64,000 bases of DNA from Streptosporangium sp. NBC_01755 (lineage in GTDB: Bacteria; Actinomycetota; Actinomycetes; Streptosporangiales; Streptosporangiaceae): contig NZ_CP109131.1 in assembly GCF_035917995.1 (NCBI RefSeq), forward strand, positions 5,890,001 through 5,954,000, in the 5' to 3' direction. The translations under genes and the position numbers were made by a program. The first letter of the stretch is position 1; every line of letters begins with the position of its first letter. Of this stretch, positions 7,812 through 15,875 are shown in pieces. The notes below the pieces were generated by a model. It made no database searches. It was not told the origin of the DNA and saw only the letters and a list, made by a program, of their open reading frames with translations.

Positions 7812-8947
7812 TGTCGCTTGTCCAGGCGAAGGGGGAGACCTTCGTCAAACCCGGAGAGTCGATCCAGCGGGCGCTCGACGAGGCGGGGCCGGGCGCGACC
7901 ATCCGCCTGACGGAGGGCGGCTACGCCGAGAGCCTGTGGATCAGGTACAGCGGGGTCACCCTGGTCGGTGAGGGGCCGGAGCTGACCCGGCTGGTTCCCG
8001 GTGACGTGGTGGCCGCGGGCATCCCGCAACTGCACGACGCGTCGGAAGACGTCGTCAGCGGCATCAGCGTGCACGGCGACGGCATCCGCGACGTCACCGT
8101 ACGCGGGCTGGCGGTGCACGGCTTCTCCGGATCCGGCGTCTACGCGCACACGGTCCAGGGCCTCGTCGTCGAGGACGTCGAGGCGCGGGACAACGACTTC
8201 TGGGGTATCTACGTCCGCGAGTGCGGCGGCGTCGAGGTGCTGCGCTGCCGGACCTCGGGGAGCCAGTACGCGGGCATCGCGCTGAGCTTCTGCCCCGAGG
8301 CGAACGCGCTGGTCGCGGAGAACGAGACCTCCGCCAACGCCTTCGGGATCTTCGTCGACAACTCCTCGAAGGCGCGGATGGTGCGCAACACCTGCCACGG
8401 CAACTCCGCCGGGCTGCTCCTGCTCAACCAGACCTACGAGGGCGAGCTGCCGGGCGGGGTGAACGACTGCCTCGTCTCGGAGAACGAGCTCCGCGGCAAC
8501 GGGCTGCTCAGCGGGGAGGGCAACCCGAACGGCCTCGGCGACGCGGGCCCGCCGATCTCCGGGGTGGGCCTCGCCGTGATCGGCGCCCACCGCGTCACCG
8601 TGGTGGGAAACCGGATCCACGACAACCACCCGAGCGGCCCCTCGGTCATGGGCGGGGCGTTCGTCCTGGGATCGTCCAAGGACTGGGGAGGCGACGAGTC
8701 CCTGGACAACCACATCTCCTGGAACCGGATCACCGGCAACACCCCGCTCGACGTCCAGGTCGACGCCGACTTCACCCGGCAGGGTTTCGCCAACAACGTG
8801 GCGAACACCACCGCGCCCGACTCGATCGAGGGCTGTGCCACCGCGCCCGACTTGATCGAGGGCTGTGCCGCCGTGCCCGACTTGATCGAGGGCTGTGCCG
8901 CCGTGCCCGACTTGATCGAGGGCTGCGCCGCCGGGGAGACCCGATGA
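7811..8947 (+). CDS. Right-handed parallel beta-helix protein (NosD/PbH1-like)
   Basis: 378 residues from an ATG overlapping the previous TGA. After an N-terminal cap (KPGESIQRALDEAGPGATI), repeated coils of the type VTVRGLAVHGFSGSGVYAH and VENETSANAFGIFVDNSS are typical of PbH1/NosD beta-helices. No signal peptide is seen, so it is probably cytosolic or exported by an unknown route. It directly precedes the ABC exporter genes, as NosD-like proteins do in some transporter operons. The C-terminus carries four near-identical 10-residue units. The role (lyase/epimerase-like or scaffold) is unknown. Confidence 0.78.
   Translation: MSLVQAKGETFVKPGESIQRALDEAGPGATIRLTEGGYAESLWIRYSGVTLVGEGPELTRLVPGDVVAAGIPQLHDASEDVVSGISVHGDGIRDVTVRGLAVHGFSGSGVYAHTVQGLVVEDVEARDNDFWGIYVRECGGVEVLRCRTSGSQYAGIALSFCPEANALVAENETSANAFGIFVDNSSKARMVRNTCHGNSAGLLLLNQTYEGELPGGVNDCLVSENELRGNGLLSGEGNPNGLGDAGPPISGVGLAVIGAHRVTVVGNRIHDNHPSGPSVMGGAFVLGSSKDWGGDESLDNHISWNRITGNTPLDVQVDADFTRQGFANNVANTTAPDSIEGCATAPDLIEGCAAVPDLIEGCAAVPDLIEGCAAGETR
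8810..8929 (+). repeat. Four 30-bp tandem repeats at the 3' end of the beta-helix gene
   Basis: Four consecutive 30-bp units encode variants of (T/A)(A/V)PD(S/L)IEGCA. The first differs most and the last two are nearly identical. They form a Cys-containing acidic tail (one Cys per unit) just before the stop codon. Confidence 0.95.
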
Positions 8948-9888
8948 CGGCCACGGCCACCCTGAGCTGTGCGGGTCTGAGCAAGCGGTACGGCGACATC
9001 CTCGCCGTACAGGACGTCGGCTTCTTCATCGAGAAGGGCGAGGCATACGGCCTGCTCGGTCCCAACGGGGCGGGTAAGACCACCGCGATCTCCATGCTGG
9101 TGGGCCTGCTGCAGCCGGATGCGGGAAGCGTACGGGTCTGTGGCCACGATCTCGCGACCGATCCGCTCGCGGCGAAGGCGAAGATCGGTTACGTCCCGCA
9201 GGAGATCGCGCTCTACCCCGACCTGACCGGCAGGGAGAACCTGCGCTTCTTCGGCAGGCTCTACGGGCTGCCCCGGCGGGAGCTGGCGAAGCGGATCGAC
9301 GAGGTGCTCGACTTCGTCGGCCTGTCGGATCGGGCGGACGGAAAGATCGACACCTACTCGGGCGGGATGAAGCGCCGGATCAACATCGGTGCCGCCCTGC
9401 TGCACCGGCCCGAGGTGCTCATCCTGGACGAGCCGACCGTCGGGGTGGACCCGCAGAGCCGCAAGGCCATCCTGGACGGGGTCGAGCAACTGGTGGCCGA
9501 CGGCATGAGCCTGCTGTACACCTCGCACTACATGGAGGAGGTCGAGCGGGTCTGCAAGCGCGTCGGGATCATCGACCACGGCAAGGTCATCGCCGAGGGC
9601 ACCCGCAAGGAACTCGTCTCCACCCTCGGTAGCGCGGACCGGGTCGAGCTCGTCCTCGACGGCGACCTGGATGTCGCGACCGGCAAGCTGCGCGAGGTGG
9701 AGGGGGTCACCGAGGCGGTGCGGACGGGTACCTCGTCCATCCGGCTGATCGTCAACGAGGGAAGTCACCTGCTGCCCACCCTCATCGCCGCGGTGCGGGG
9801 CATCGCCGTCGTGACGGCCGTCGAGGTCGTCGAACCCGACCTTGAGGCCGCGTTCCTGCACCTCACCGGCAACAAGCTGCGGGACTGA
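8944..9888 (+). CDS. ABC-2 type exporter ATP-binding protein
   Basis: 314 residues with Walker [11 protein letters not shown]-loop region [13 protein letters not shown], signature [12 protein letters not shown] and Walker [14 protein letters not shown]. The C-terminal 80 residues form the extra domain common in DrrA/CcmA-type subunits. It follows the beta-helix gene with a 4-base overlap and precedes two ABC-2 permease genes, completing an exporter that likely handles self-resistance or product export. Confidence 0.93.
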   Translation: MTATATLSCAGLSKRYGDILAVQDVGFFIEKGEAYGLLGPNGAGKTTAISMLVGLLQPDAGSVRVCGHDLATDPLAAKAKIGYVPQEIALYPDLTGRENLRFFGRLYGLPRRELAKRIDEVLDFVGLSDRADGKIDTYSGGMKRRINIGAALLHRPEVLILDEPTVGVDPQSRKAILDGVEQLVADGMSLLYTSHYMEEVERVCKRVGIIDHGKVIAEGTRKELVSTLGSADRVELVLDGDLDVATGKLREVEGVTEAVRTGTSSIRLIVNEGSHLLPTLIAAVRGIAVVTAVEVVEPDLEAAFLHLTGNKLRD

Positions 9889-9890
9889 CG

Positions 9891-11069
9891 ATGCTGAGAG
9901 CTCTTTTCGTGGTGAGCCGTCTCGAACTGCGCGCCAGGTTCATGGACGGTACGGCGGTGCTGACCGCGCTGCTCGCCCCCATCGTGCTGGCCTCGCTGTT
10001 CGGGTTCGCCCTCGGCGGAGACGATCCGCCGTTGCGCGCCACCGTGGGCTTCGTCGATCTCGACGGCGGGGAGTTCCCCTCCAGCGTGCGCCGGGAGGTG
10101 CTGTCGGCCAAGGAACTCGACGGCATGCTGACCCTGCGCGATTTCAAAGCGGAGAAGGACGCGCAGCAGACCCTCGACGACGGGGACATCGGTGCGGCGA
10201 TCGTGTTCCCCCCGGGGTTCAGCCAGGACGTCGGCGCCGGACGAGGGGGGAAGGTCACCGTGCTCACCTCCCCGGAGACGCCACTGGCCGGAGTGGTCGC
10301 GAGCAGCATCGTCGACCGGATCTCCGCCCTGGTGGACGCCCGCACCCTCGCGGTCAAGGCGTCCCTCGACGCCGGCGTCCCCGCCGACAAGGTCAAGGAG
10401 TTCGTCGAGCGCAACGGCGCGAGCGGCCCGGCGCTGACCCTGGAGAGCGACCCCATGGCGGGCGGGAAGGTCGACCTGTCGGTCTACTACGGCTCCGGCA
10501 TGGCCGCGCTCTTCGCCTTCTTCGTGGTGGGCACCTCGGTCAGGAGCCTGCTCACCGAGCGCAACCTCGGCACGCTCAACCGGATGCGTGCCGCGCCCAT
10601 CCGGCCGTGGATCCCGATCGTGGGCAAGGGGGTGGTCGGCTTCCTGCTGGCACTGGTCAGCGTCTGCGCCGTCTGGGCCTCCTCGGTGCTGCTGTTCGGG
10701 TCCAGCTGGGGTGATCCGCTCGCGGTGTTCGCGCTCTGGACCGCGCACGTGCTGGCCGCCGCCGCGATCACCATGCTGGTGGCCAGCAGGGCGAAGACCG
10801 ACTCCCAGGCCGACGGGCTGATCATGGGCGTCTCCTTCGTCTTCGCGTTCCTGGGCGGCAGCCTGGTGCCGATGTACAACCTGCCGGACTTCCTGCAGAA
10901 GGTGGCGCTGTTCACCCCGAACGGCTGGACGTCGACGGGACTGACCGAGCTCGCCGGTGGCGGTGGGGGCCTGGCGGCGGTCGCCGCCCCGATCGCCGCA
11001 CTCTGCGGGATGGCACTCGTGGCCGGCGGCATCGCCGCCCTCGGCTTCAGGAAAGGACTACTCGGTTGA
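9891..11069 (+). CDS. ABC-2 type permease, first subunit
   Basis: 392 residues. A membrane segment lies near the N-terminus (VLTALLAPIVLASLFGFAL), then a large extracytoplasmic domain (about 40-210), then five hydrophobic segments ending in VAAPIAALCGMALVAGGIAAL. This is the YhgE/ABC2_membrane_3 layout. It starts two bases after the ATPase stop and overlaps the second permease. Confidence 0.88.
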   Translation: MLRALFVVSRLELRARFMDGTAVLTALLAPIVLASLFGFALGGDDPPLRATVGFVDLDGGEFPSSVRREVLSAKELDGMLTLRDFKAEKDAQQTLDDGDIGAAIVFPPGFSQDVGAGRGGKVTVLTSPETPLAGVVASSIVDRISALVDARTLAVKASLDAGVPADKVKEFVERNGASGPALTLESDPMAGGKVDLSVYYGSGMAALFAFFVVGTSVRSLLTERNLGTLNRMRAAPIRPWIPIVGKGVVGFLLALVSVCAVWASSVLLFGSSWGDPLAVFALWTAHVLAAAAITMLVASRAKTDSQADGLIMGVSFVFAFLGGSLVPMYNLPDFLQKVALFTPNGWTSTGLTELAGGGGGLAAVAAPIAALCGMALVAGGIAALGFRKGLLG

Positions 11070-12214
11070 GCCCGAGCCCCGTCAGAGCCCTGGTGGCGGC
11101 CAACCTGCGCCGTCACTCCCGCGACAAGGTGGGCCTGTTCTTCATGGTGGTCATGCCGTTCGTGACCATCGCCTTCGTCGGGCTGGCGCTGGGCGGAGGC
11201 GCGTCGGGACAGGACCGGATGCCGATCGGGGTGGTCGCGCAGGACTCCGACCCGGTCGCGGCGGCCGTGCTGCGCCGGCTGGAGACCAGCCCCGACCTCG
11301 CGATCGAGCGGATGGAGACCGAGGAGCGGGTGCGCTCCGGGGTGCGGACCGGTGCTCTCGCGGCCGGTCTGCTGATCCCGCCGGGGTCCACCGAGCTGGA
11401 GCTGGTCATGACCCAGACCAACGGCAGCGGCCTGGCGGCACGGAGCATCATCGACGTCGCGGTAGGCAAGGTGGCCGCGGTGCTGGAGGCCGTGCGGGCG
11501 GCCCAGGCGGCGGGCGCGTCCCCGGCCGAGGCCGAGGCCCTGGTGCGCAAGGCACAGACCGAGTCGGCCCAGGTGGCGGTGAGCACCAGCGGTACGGAGA
11601 GTTCCACGCCCCGTGGATTCGCCTACACCGCGCCCGCCAACGTGCTGCTGTTCACATTCGTCAACTCCATGGCCGTCGCCTCGGCACTGGCCGAGAGCCG
11701 CAGGCTGGGCATGATCCGCAGGTCCCTCGCCGGGCCGGTGCGGGAGCGCTCGGTGCTGCTCGGCGAGGTGCTGAGCAGGCTCCTCGTCGCCATCGCGCAG
11801 GCCTGCCTGATCATGGTGGTGAGTACCCTGGCGTTCGGCGTGACCTGGGGGGACCCGCTGGGCGTCGCGGCGGTCGTCGGCTCGTTCTGCCTGGTGTCCA
11901 CCGGTGCCGCGGTGCTGGTCGGCAGCCTGGTGCGGTCGCCCTCCCAGGCCCCCGCGATCGGACCTCCGCTGGGCATCGTGCTCGGCATGCTGGGTGGCTG
12001 CCTGTGGCCGCGAGAGGTGGCCGGCGAGACTCTGAACATGATCGGCTACCTGGTTCCGCACGGCTGGGGGATGGACGCGCTGATCACGCTGACCAAACCC
12101 GGCAAGGGGCTGGGTTCGGTCCTGGTCGAGGTGGCCGTACTGCTCGGGATGGCGGTGCTCCTGCTGGGCATCTCGCTCGTGGTGTTCCGCAGGCGCATGC
12201 GCACGTCCACATGA
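11066..12214 (+). CDS. ABC-2 type permease, second subunit
   Basis: 382 residues starting at a TTG that overlaps the preceding TGA. Its layout mirrors the first permease: a membrane segment (GLFFMVVMPFVTIAFVGLAL), an external domain, and a C-terminal group of helices. The two are probably a heterodimer served by the ATPase at 8944-9888. Its stop overlaps the RmlA start (ATGA). Confidence 0.87.
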   Translation: MSPSPVRALVAANLRRHSRDKVGLFFMVVMPFVTIAFVGLALGGGASGQDRMPIGVVAQDSDPVAAAVLRRLETSPDLAIERMETEERVRSGVRTGALAAGLLIPPGSTELELVMTQTNGSGLAARSIIDVAVGKVAAVLEAVRAAQAAGASPAEAEALVRKAQTESAQVAVSTSGTESSTPRGFAYTAPANVLLFTFVNSMAVASALAESRRLGMIRRSLAGPVRERSVLLGEVLSRLLVAIAQACLIMVVSTLAFGVTWGDPLGVAAVVGSFCLVSTGAAVLVGSLVRSPSQAPAIGPPLGIVLGMLGGCLWPREVAGETLNMIGYLVPHGWGMDALITLTKPGKGLGSVLVEVAVLLGMAVLLLGISLVVFRRRMRTST

Positions 12215-13086
12215 AGGGTGTCGTGCTGGCCGGGGGCTCAGGCACCCGGCTCCGGCCACTGACCGCGATCACCTCCAAGCACCTGCTGCCGGTCTACAAC
12301 AAGCCGATGGTCTACTACCCGCTCTCGGTGCTGATGCTGGCCGGAATCCGGGAGATCCTGCTGATCAGCACCCCCGAGCATCTGCCGGGGTTCCGGGCGC
12401 TGCTCGGCGACGGCTCCCGGCTGGGCCTGCGCCTGAGCTACGCCGCCCAGGCCGTACCCCGAGGGCTGGCCGACGCCCTGGTCGTCGGCGGGGAGTTCGT
12501 GGGTGACGACCGGCTGGCCCTCATCCTCGGTGACAACATCTTCTACGGCCACGAACTCCCCTCGGTGCTCCGGGAGGAGGTCGGCAAGCTCGACGGCTGC
12601 ACGGTGTTCGGCTACCCGGTCGCCGATCCCGAACGGTACGGGGTGGCGGTTCTCGGCGAGGAGGGCCGGCTGGTCGACATCGAGGAGAAACCGGCCCGGC
12701 CCCGGAGCAACCTCGCCGTCACCGGCCTCTACCTCTACGACAACATCGCGCTGCGTTACGCCACCGAGCTGACCCCTTCGGCGAGGGGTGAACTGGAGAT
12801 CACCGACCTCAACCGGCGTTTCCTCGCCGAGGGCCGCGCCCGGCTGGTCAACCTGGGCCGGGGGACGGCCTGGCTGGACACCGGCACGCCGGACAGCCTG
12901 CTGGAGGCCGGGGTCTTCGTGCAGGTGCTCGAAAAACGGCAGGGCGTGCAGATCGCCTGCCTGGAAGAGGTGGCCTACCGGATGGGCTACATCGACGACC
13001 GAGGGCTTCGTGAGCTGATCGGCCACGTCGGACCCGTGACGGAGGAGGGGCGCTACCTGGTCCGGGTGCTGGAGGCCTCCATCTGA
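12211..13086 (+). CDS. rmlA: Glucose-1-phosphate thymidylyltransferase (RmlA)
   Basis: 291 residues, typical short-form RmlA. It opens with KGVVLAGGSGTRLRPLT, the nucleotidyltransferase signature, followed by KHLLPVYNKPMVYYPL. Downstream motifs are ILGDNIFYG and EEKPARPRSNLAVTGLYLYD, then the WLDTGTPDSLLEA region. It makes dTDP-glucose, the entry to deoxysugars. No other sugar gene or glycosyltransferase follows before the operon ends, so the rest of the pathway may lie upstream or elsewhere. Its presence suggests a glycosylated product, or capture of a housekeeping gene. Confidence 0.93.
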   Translation: MKGVVLAGGSGTRLRPLTAITSKHLLPVYNKPMVYYPLSVLMLAGIREILLISTPEHLPGFRALLGDGSRLGLRLSYAAQAVPRGLADALVVGGEFVGDDRLALILGDNIFYGHELPSVLREEVGKLDGCTVFGYPVADPERYGVAVLGEEGRLVDIEEKPARPRSNLAVTGLYLYDNIALRYATELTPSARGELEITDLNRRFLAEGRARLVNLGRGTAWLDTGTPDSLLEAGVFVQVLEKRQGVQIACLEEVAYRMGYIDDRGLRELIGHVGPVTEEGRYLVRVLEASI

Positions 13087-13181
13087 GCGGTTCCCGGAAG
13101 TCGCCCGCTTCCACGGCCGGGGGCCACGGTTTTCGACCGGGCTCCGCCGACCGGCGATTGGGGCACGCCTAGCATGGAGGT

Positions 13182-14294
13182 ATGCGCACCGATCCGGTGA
13201 CGTTGTTCCTCTGCGGTGACGTCATGCTCGGCCGCGGCGTCGATCAGATCCTTCCGTACCCCGGTGACCCGACGCTGCAGGAGCAGCATGTCTTGGACGC
13301 CCGGACATATGTTGATCTGGCGGAGGCGGCGAACGGCCTGATTCCTCAACCGGTCGACTTCTCCTGGCCATGGGGGGATGCCCTGCGGGTGCTGGAAGAG
13401 GGTGCGCCCGATGTCCGGGTGGTGAACCTGGAGACGAGCATCACCCGGAGTGATGATTTCGCCATGGGGAAGGCCGTCCATTACCGGATGAATCCAGATA
13501 ATCTTCCCTGCCTGGCGGTTGCCCGGCCCGACGTCTGCGTGCTGGCGAACAACCATGTCATGGACTTCGGCCGGCGAGGTCTGCGGGAGACGCTCGGCGT
13601 TCTGGCCGGTGCGAGGCTGCGGGCGGCGGGGGCGGGCCGGGAGGCGGACGAGGCGCGGCGACCCGCGACCGTCACCGTCGCAGGCGGCGGGCAGGTCCTG
13701 ATCCTCTCCTGCGGGACGGAGTCCAGCGGCATTCCGCCGGAATGGGCGGCGACCCCGGATCGCGGGGGTGTCGATCTCGTCCCGGAGTTGTCGGAGGCCG
13801 CCGCGGCCGAGGTGGCCGGCCGGGTGCGGCAGGTGAAGCGCCCCGGTGACGTCGCGGTTATCTCCATCCATTGGGGCTCCAACTGGGGCTACCAGGTCTC
13901 CCGAGAGCAGAGACGCTTCGCGCACCGCCTGGTCGACGGCGGTGTCGACGTGGTGCACGGGCACTCCTCGCACCATCCCCGGCCCGTCGAGGTCTACCGC
14001 GGCAGGCTCATCCTGTACGGCTGCGGTGACCTCATCGACGACTACGAGGGCATCACCGGCTATGAGGAGTACCGAGACGATCTCCGGCTGCTGTACTTCG
14101 TGTCGGTGGAGCCGGAGTCGGGAAAGCTGGCCGGTTTACGGATGGTGCCCATGCGGGCTCGTCAGATGCGTCTCCAGCACGCCTCAAGCGAGGACTCCGA
14201 GTGGCTTCAGGCGGTTCTCGACCGGGTCGGCCGTGACCTCGGGTCACGAGTCGACCTGGAGCCGGACGGTGCCCTCGCGCTCCGGCGGACGTAG
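13182..14294 (+). CDS. CapA-family metallophosphatase-like protein
   Basis: 370 residues with CapA/PGA_cap motifs: FLCGDVMLGRGVDQ at the N-terminus, VVNLETSIT, VCVLANNHVMDFGRRG, SIHWGSNW and HGHSSHHPRP. These are the metal ligands of a calcineurin-like fold. Family members were first linked to poly-gamma-glutamate capsule making, but many actinobacterial copies stand alone. There is no signal peptide. A GGAGGT sits immediately before the ATG, which is unusually close. No capB/capC neighbour is present. Confidence 0.85.
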   Translation: MRTDPVTLFLCGDVMLGRGVDQILPYPGDPTLQEQHVLDARTYVDLAEAANGLIPQPVDFSWPWGDALRVLEEGAPDVRVVNLETSITRSDDFAMGKAVHYRMNPDNLPCLAVARPDVCVLANNHVMDFGRRGLRETLGVLAGARLRAAGAGREADEARRPATVTVAGGGQVLILSCGTESSGIPPEWAATPDRGGVDLVPELSEAAAAEVAGRVRQVKRPGDVAVISIHWGSNWGYQVSREQRRFAHRLVDGGVDVVHGHSSHHPRPVEVYRGRLILYGCGDLIDDYEGITGYEEYRDDLRLLYFVSVEPESGKLAGLRMVPMRARQMRLQHASSEDSEWLQAVLDRVGRDLGSRVDLEPDGALALRRT

Positions 14295-14306
14295 GCGAGG
14301 TCGGAC

Positions 14307-14948
14307 ATGACCGCAGGCGTCTCTCCCGAAGACCTCATCCGGGCCGTCCGGGCGATGGGCGTCCGCGACGAGCGCCTGCTGGAGGCCGTGCGCGCGACGC
14401 CGCGAGCGGGATTCGTCCCCGCGGACCGTGTCGCGATCGCCTACCACGACGAGCCCGTCCCGATCGGGCACGGGCTGGTGACCACGCAGCCCTCGCTGTC
14501 GGCAAGGATGATCGAAGGTCTTGGTCTCGGCGGGACGGAACACGTGCTTGAGATCGGCACCGGCCTCGGTTTCCAGACCGCGCTGCTCGTTCGCCTGGCC
14601 GCCGATGTGGTGACCATCGACCTGTGGGCGGATCTGGTCCGGCAGGCGCGCCGGAACCTCGCCCGGCAGGGGATCGGCAATGTCGAGCTGCTCGTCGGGG
14701 ACGGCAGCTGCGGCGTGCCGGACCGCGCTCCGTACGACGGCATCGTCGTGTCGGCCGCGTTCCCCGAGGTCCCCCCGCCGCTGGTCGAACAGCTCCGGCT
14801 CGGCGGCCGTCTGGTACAGCCCATCGGACCGGGCGGGCGGGAGGAGGTCGTCCTGTTCCAGCGCACCGTGACCGGGCTTGAACGTCGGCAGGTCCTCACG
14901 CTGGCCAGCTTTGTCCGCCTTCATGGAAGGTACGGCTATCCGCCCTGA
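14307..14948 (+). CDS. Protein-L-isoaspartate O-methyltransferase-like
   Basis: 213 residues with the SAM motif VLEIGTGLGFQTALLVRLA, a preceding QPSLSARMIEGL helix typical of PCMT, and IVVSAAFPEVPPPLVEQL, where PCMT enzymes usually have AA.....P..L. It would methylate damaged aspartyl residues, or be a related O-methyltransferase. It lies 12 bases behind the CapA-like gene, so the two are probably co-transcribed. Confidence 0.85.
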   Translation: MTAGVSPEDLIRAVRAMGVRDERLLEAVRATPRAGFVPADRVAIAYHDEPVPIGHGLVTTQPSLSARMIEGLGLGGTEHVLEIGTGLGFQTALLVRLAADVVTIDLWADLVRQARRNLARQGIGNVELLVGDGSCGVPDRAPYDGIVVSAAFPEVPPPLVEQLRLGGRLVQPIGPGGREEVVLFQRTVTGLERRQVLTLASFVRLHGRYGYPP

Positions 14949-15022
14949 GCGGGTGCCCGTCTCCCCGGATGGTGATCGGGAGGACGGCCTCCACGACCGT
15001 TGATCTCTGTCACTACGGACCA

Positions 15023-15111
15023 TCCCCGCAGGCGCCCGCGGGGATGGTTCCGATGAACGACTCTGGGAGATCGGCGTACTCAAGTCGGCCCCGCGCCCGC
15101 GGGGATGGTCT
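15023..15111 (+). CRISPR. Two-repeat type I-E-like CRISPR relic (one 33-nt spacer)
   Basis: Two copies of a palindromic motif share 17 identical bases (GCGCCCGCGGGGATGGT) spaced exactly 61 bases apart, the repeat-plus-spacer period of type I-E arrays. The second copy (15084-15111) has the CCCCGC-GCCC-GCGGGG hairpin typical of I-E repeats. The first copy has four extra loop bases and a decayed 5' half. The spacer would be 15051-15083. No third repeat is found 61 bases to either side, and there are no cas genes in the window. Confidence 0.45.
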
Positions 15112-15204
15112 GTATCTCGTCCGCTTGTGGAATCCGGCCGAAGGGCAGGAGTCGTTCCGGCGGCCGTCCGTTATCCGGCTCTGGTGAGTGCTTGATGGCT
15201 GGCC

Positions 15205-15270
15205 ATGATCCTCGTCTCCGTGCTGCTCTCTGTCCTCCTGACGGTCTTGCTCAACCTCCTGCTCCGCTGA
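15205..15270 (+). CDS. Possible leucine-rich hydrophobic micropeptide
   Basis: A 21-codon frame from ATG encodes MILVSVLLSVLLTVLLNLLLR, a single hydrophobic segment ending in Arg. Such peptides occur as membrane toxins or small membrane regulators. No clear ribosome binding site precedes it, and a chance frame in this CTC/CTG-rich stretch is quite possible. It sits between the CRISPR-like repeats and the cupin gene. Confidence 0.25.
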   Translation: MILVSVLLSVLLTVLLNLLLR

Positions 15271-15328
15271 CCGGTGCCCGTTCACCGTGGACATCGTGGC
15301 GGGGGTGTCCTTAATCTTTCCCATATCC

Positions 15329-15347
15329 TATAGTTCTTTAGAATATA
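15329..15347 (+). promoter_or_regulatory. AT-rich palindromic operator candidate before the cupin / ArsR-rhodanese pair
   Basis: An AT-rich block holds TTCT-TT-AGAA flanked by TATA on both sides, unlike the very GC-rich surroundings. ArsR-family repressors commonly bind AT-rich imperfect palindromes next to -10 elements, and an ArsR gene is the second gene of this pair. Autoregulation is inferred. Confidence 0.4.
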
Positions 15348-15375
15348 AGCTGCAATGGTTCAGATGGAGGGCGCG

Positions 15376-15870
15376 ATGTCGTACCCGGAGCCTCGTTACC
15401 TGGGCGAGGCGGGCGAGAGCAGTGGGGTCTTCCGGCCGGCGAGCGCGGGGCCGGATCTGGTGATCGGTGAGGGCGGGACGGAGGTGCACCACCTGGCCAC
15501 CGGCGCCTCGACGAACGGGCAGTTCGGTCTGTACCGCTGGGACATGGGAGCGAAGCCGTCCGGCCCGGACCCGCACTTTCACCGGACGATCTCTGAGTCC
15601 TTCTTCGTGCTCTCCGGGACCGTGCGGCTGTTCAACGGGAAGACCTGGACCGACGCGACGGCGGGAGACTTCCTGTACGTCCCGGAGGGCGGGGTGCACA
15701 GTTTCCGCAACGAGTCCGGCGAACCGGCCTCGATGCTGCTGCTCTTCGCACCGGGGGCACCCCGCGAGGGCTACTTCGAGGAGCTCGCCGAGATCGCGGC
15801 CAGTGGGCGCAGGCTCAGCGACGCGGAGTGGGCGGACGTCTACCTCCGCCACGACCAGTACATGGTCTGA
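15376..15870 (+). CDS. Cupin-domain protein
   Basis: 164 residues from the ATG preceded by GGAGGG at good spacing. The cupin motifs are PDPHFHRTISESFFVLSG (metal-binding His/Glu) and GDFLYVPEGGVHSFRNES. The fold usually binds a metal and a small organic ligand. The gene lies five bases before the ArsR-rhodanese regulator, so it is likely under its control. The enzymatic role is unknown. Confidence 0.85.
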   Translation: MSYPEPRYLGEAGESSGVFRPASAGPDLVIGEGGTEVHHLATGASTNGQFGLYRWDMGAKPSGPDPHFHRTISESFFVLSGTVRLFNGKTWTDATAGDFLYVPEGGVHSFRNESGEPASMLLLFAPGAPREGYFEELAEIAASGRRLSDAEWADVYLRHDQYMV

Positions 15871-15875
15871 CGGCC

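Noticed and set aside
14961-14973. CCCCGGATGGT as a third CRISPR-like repeat
   Set aside because: Its matching bases lie 75, not 61, bases from the first repeat and the GC palindrome is missing.
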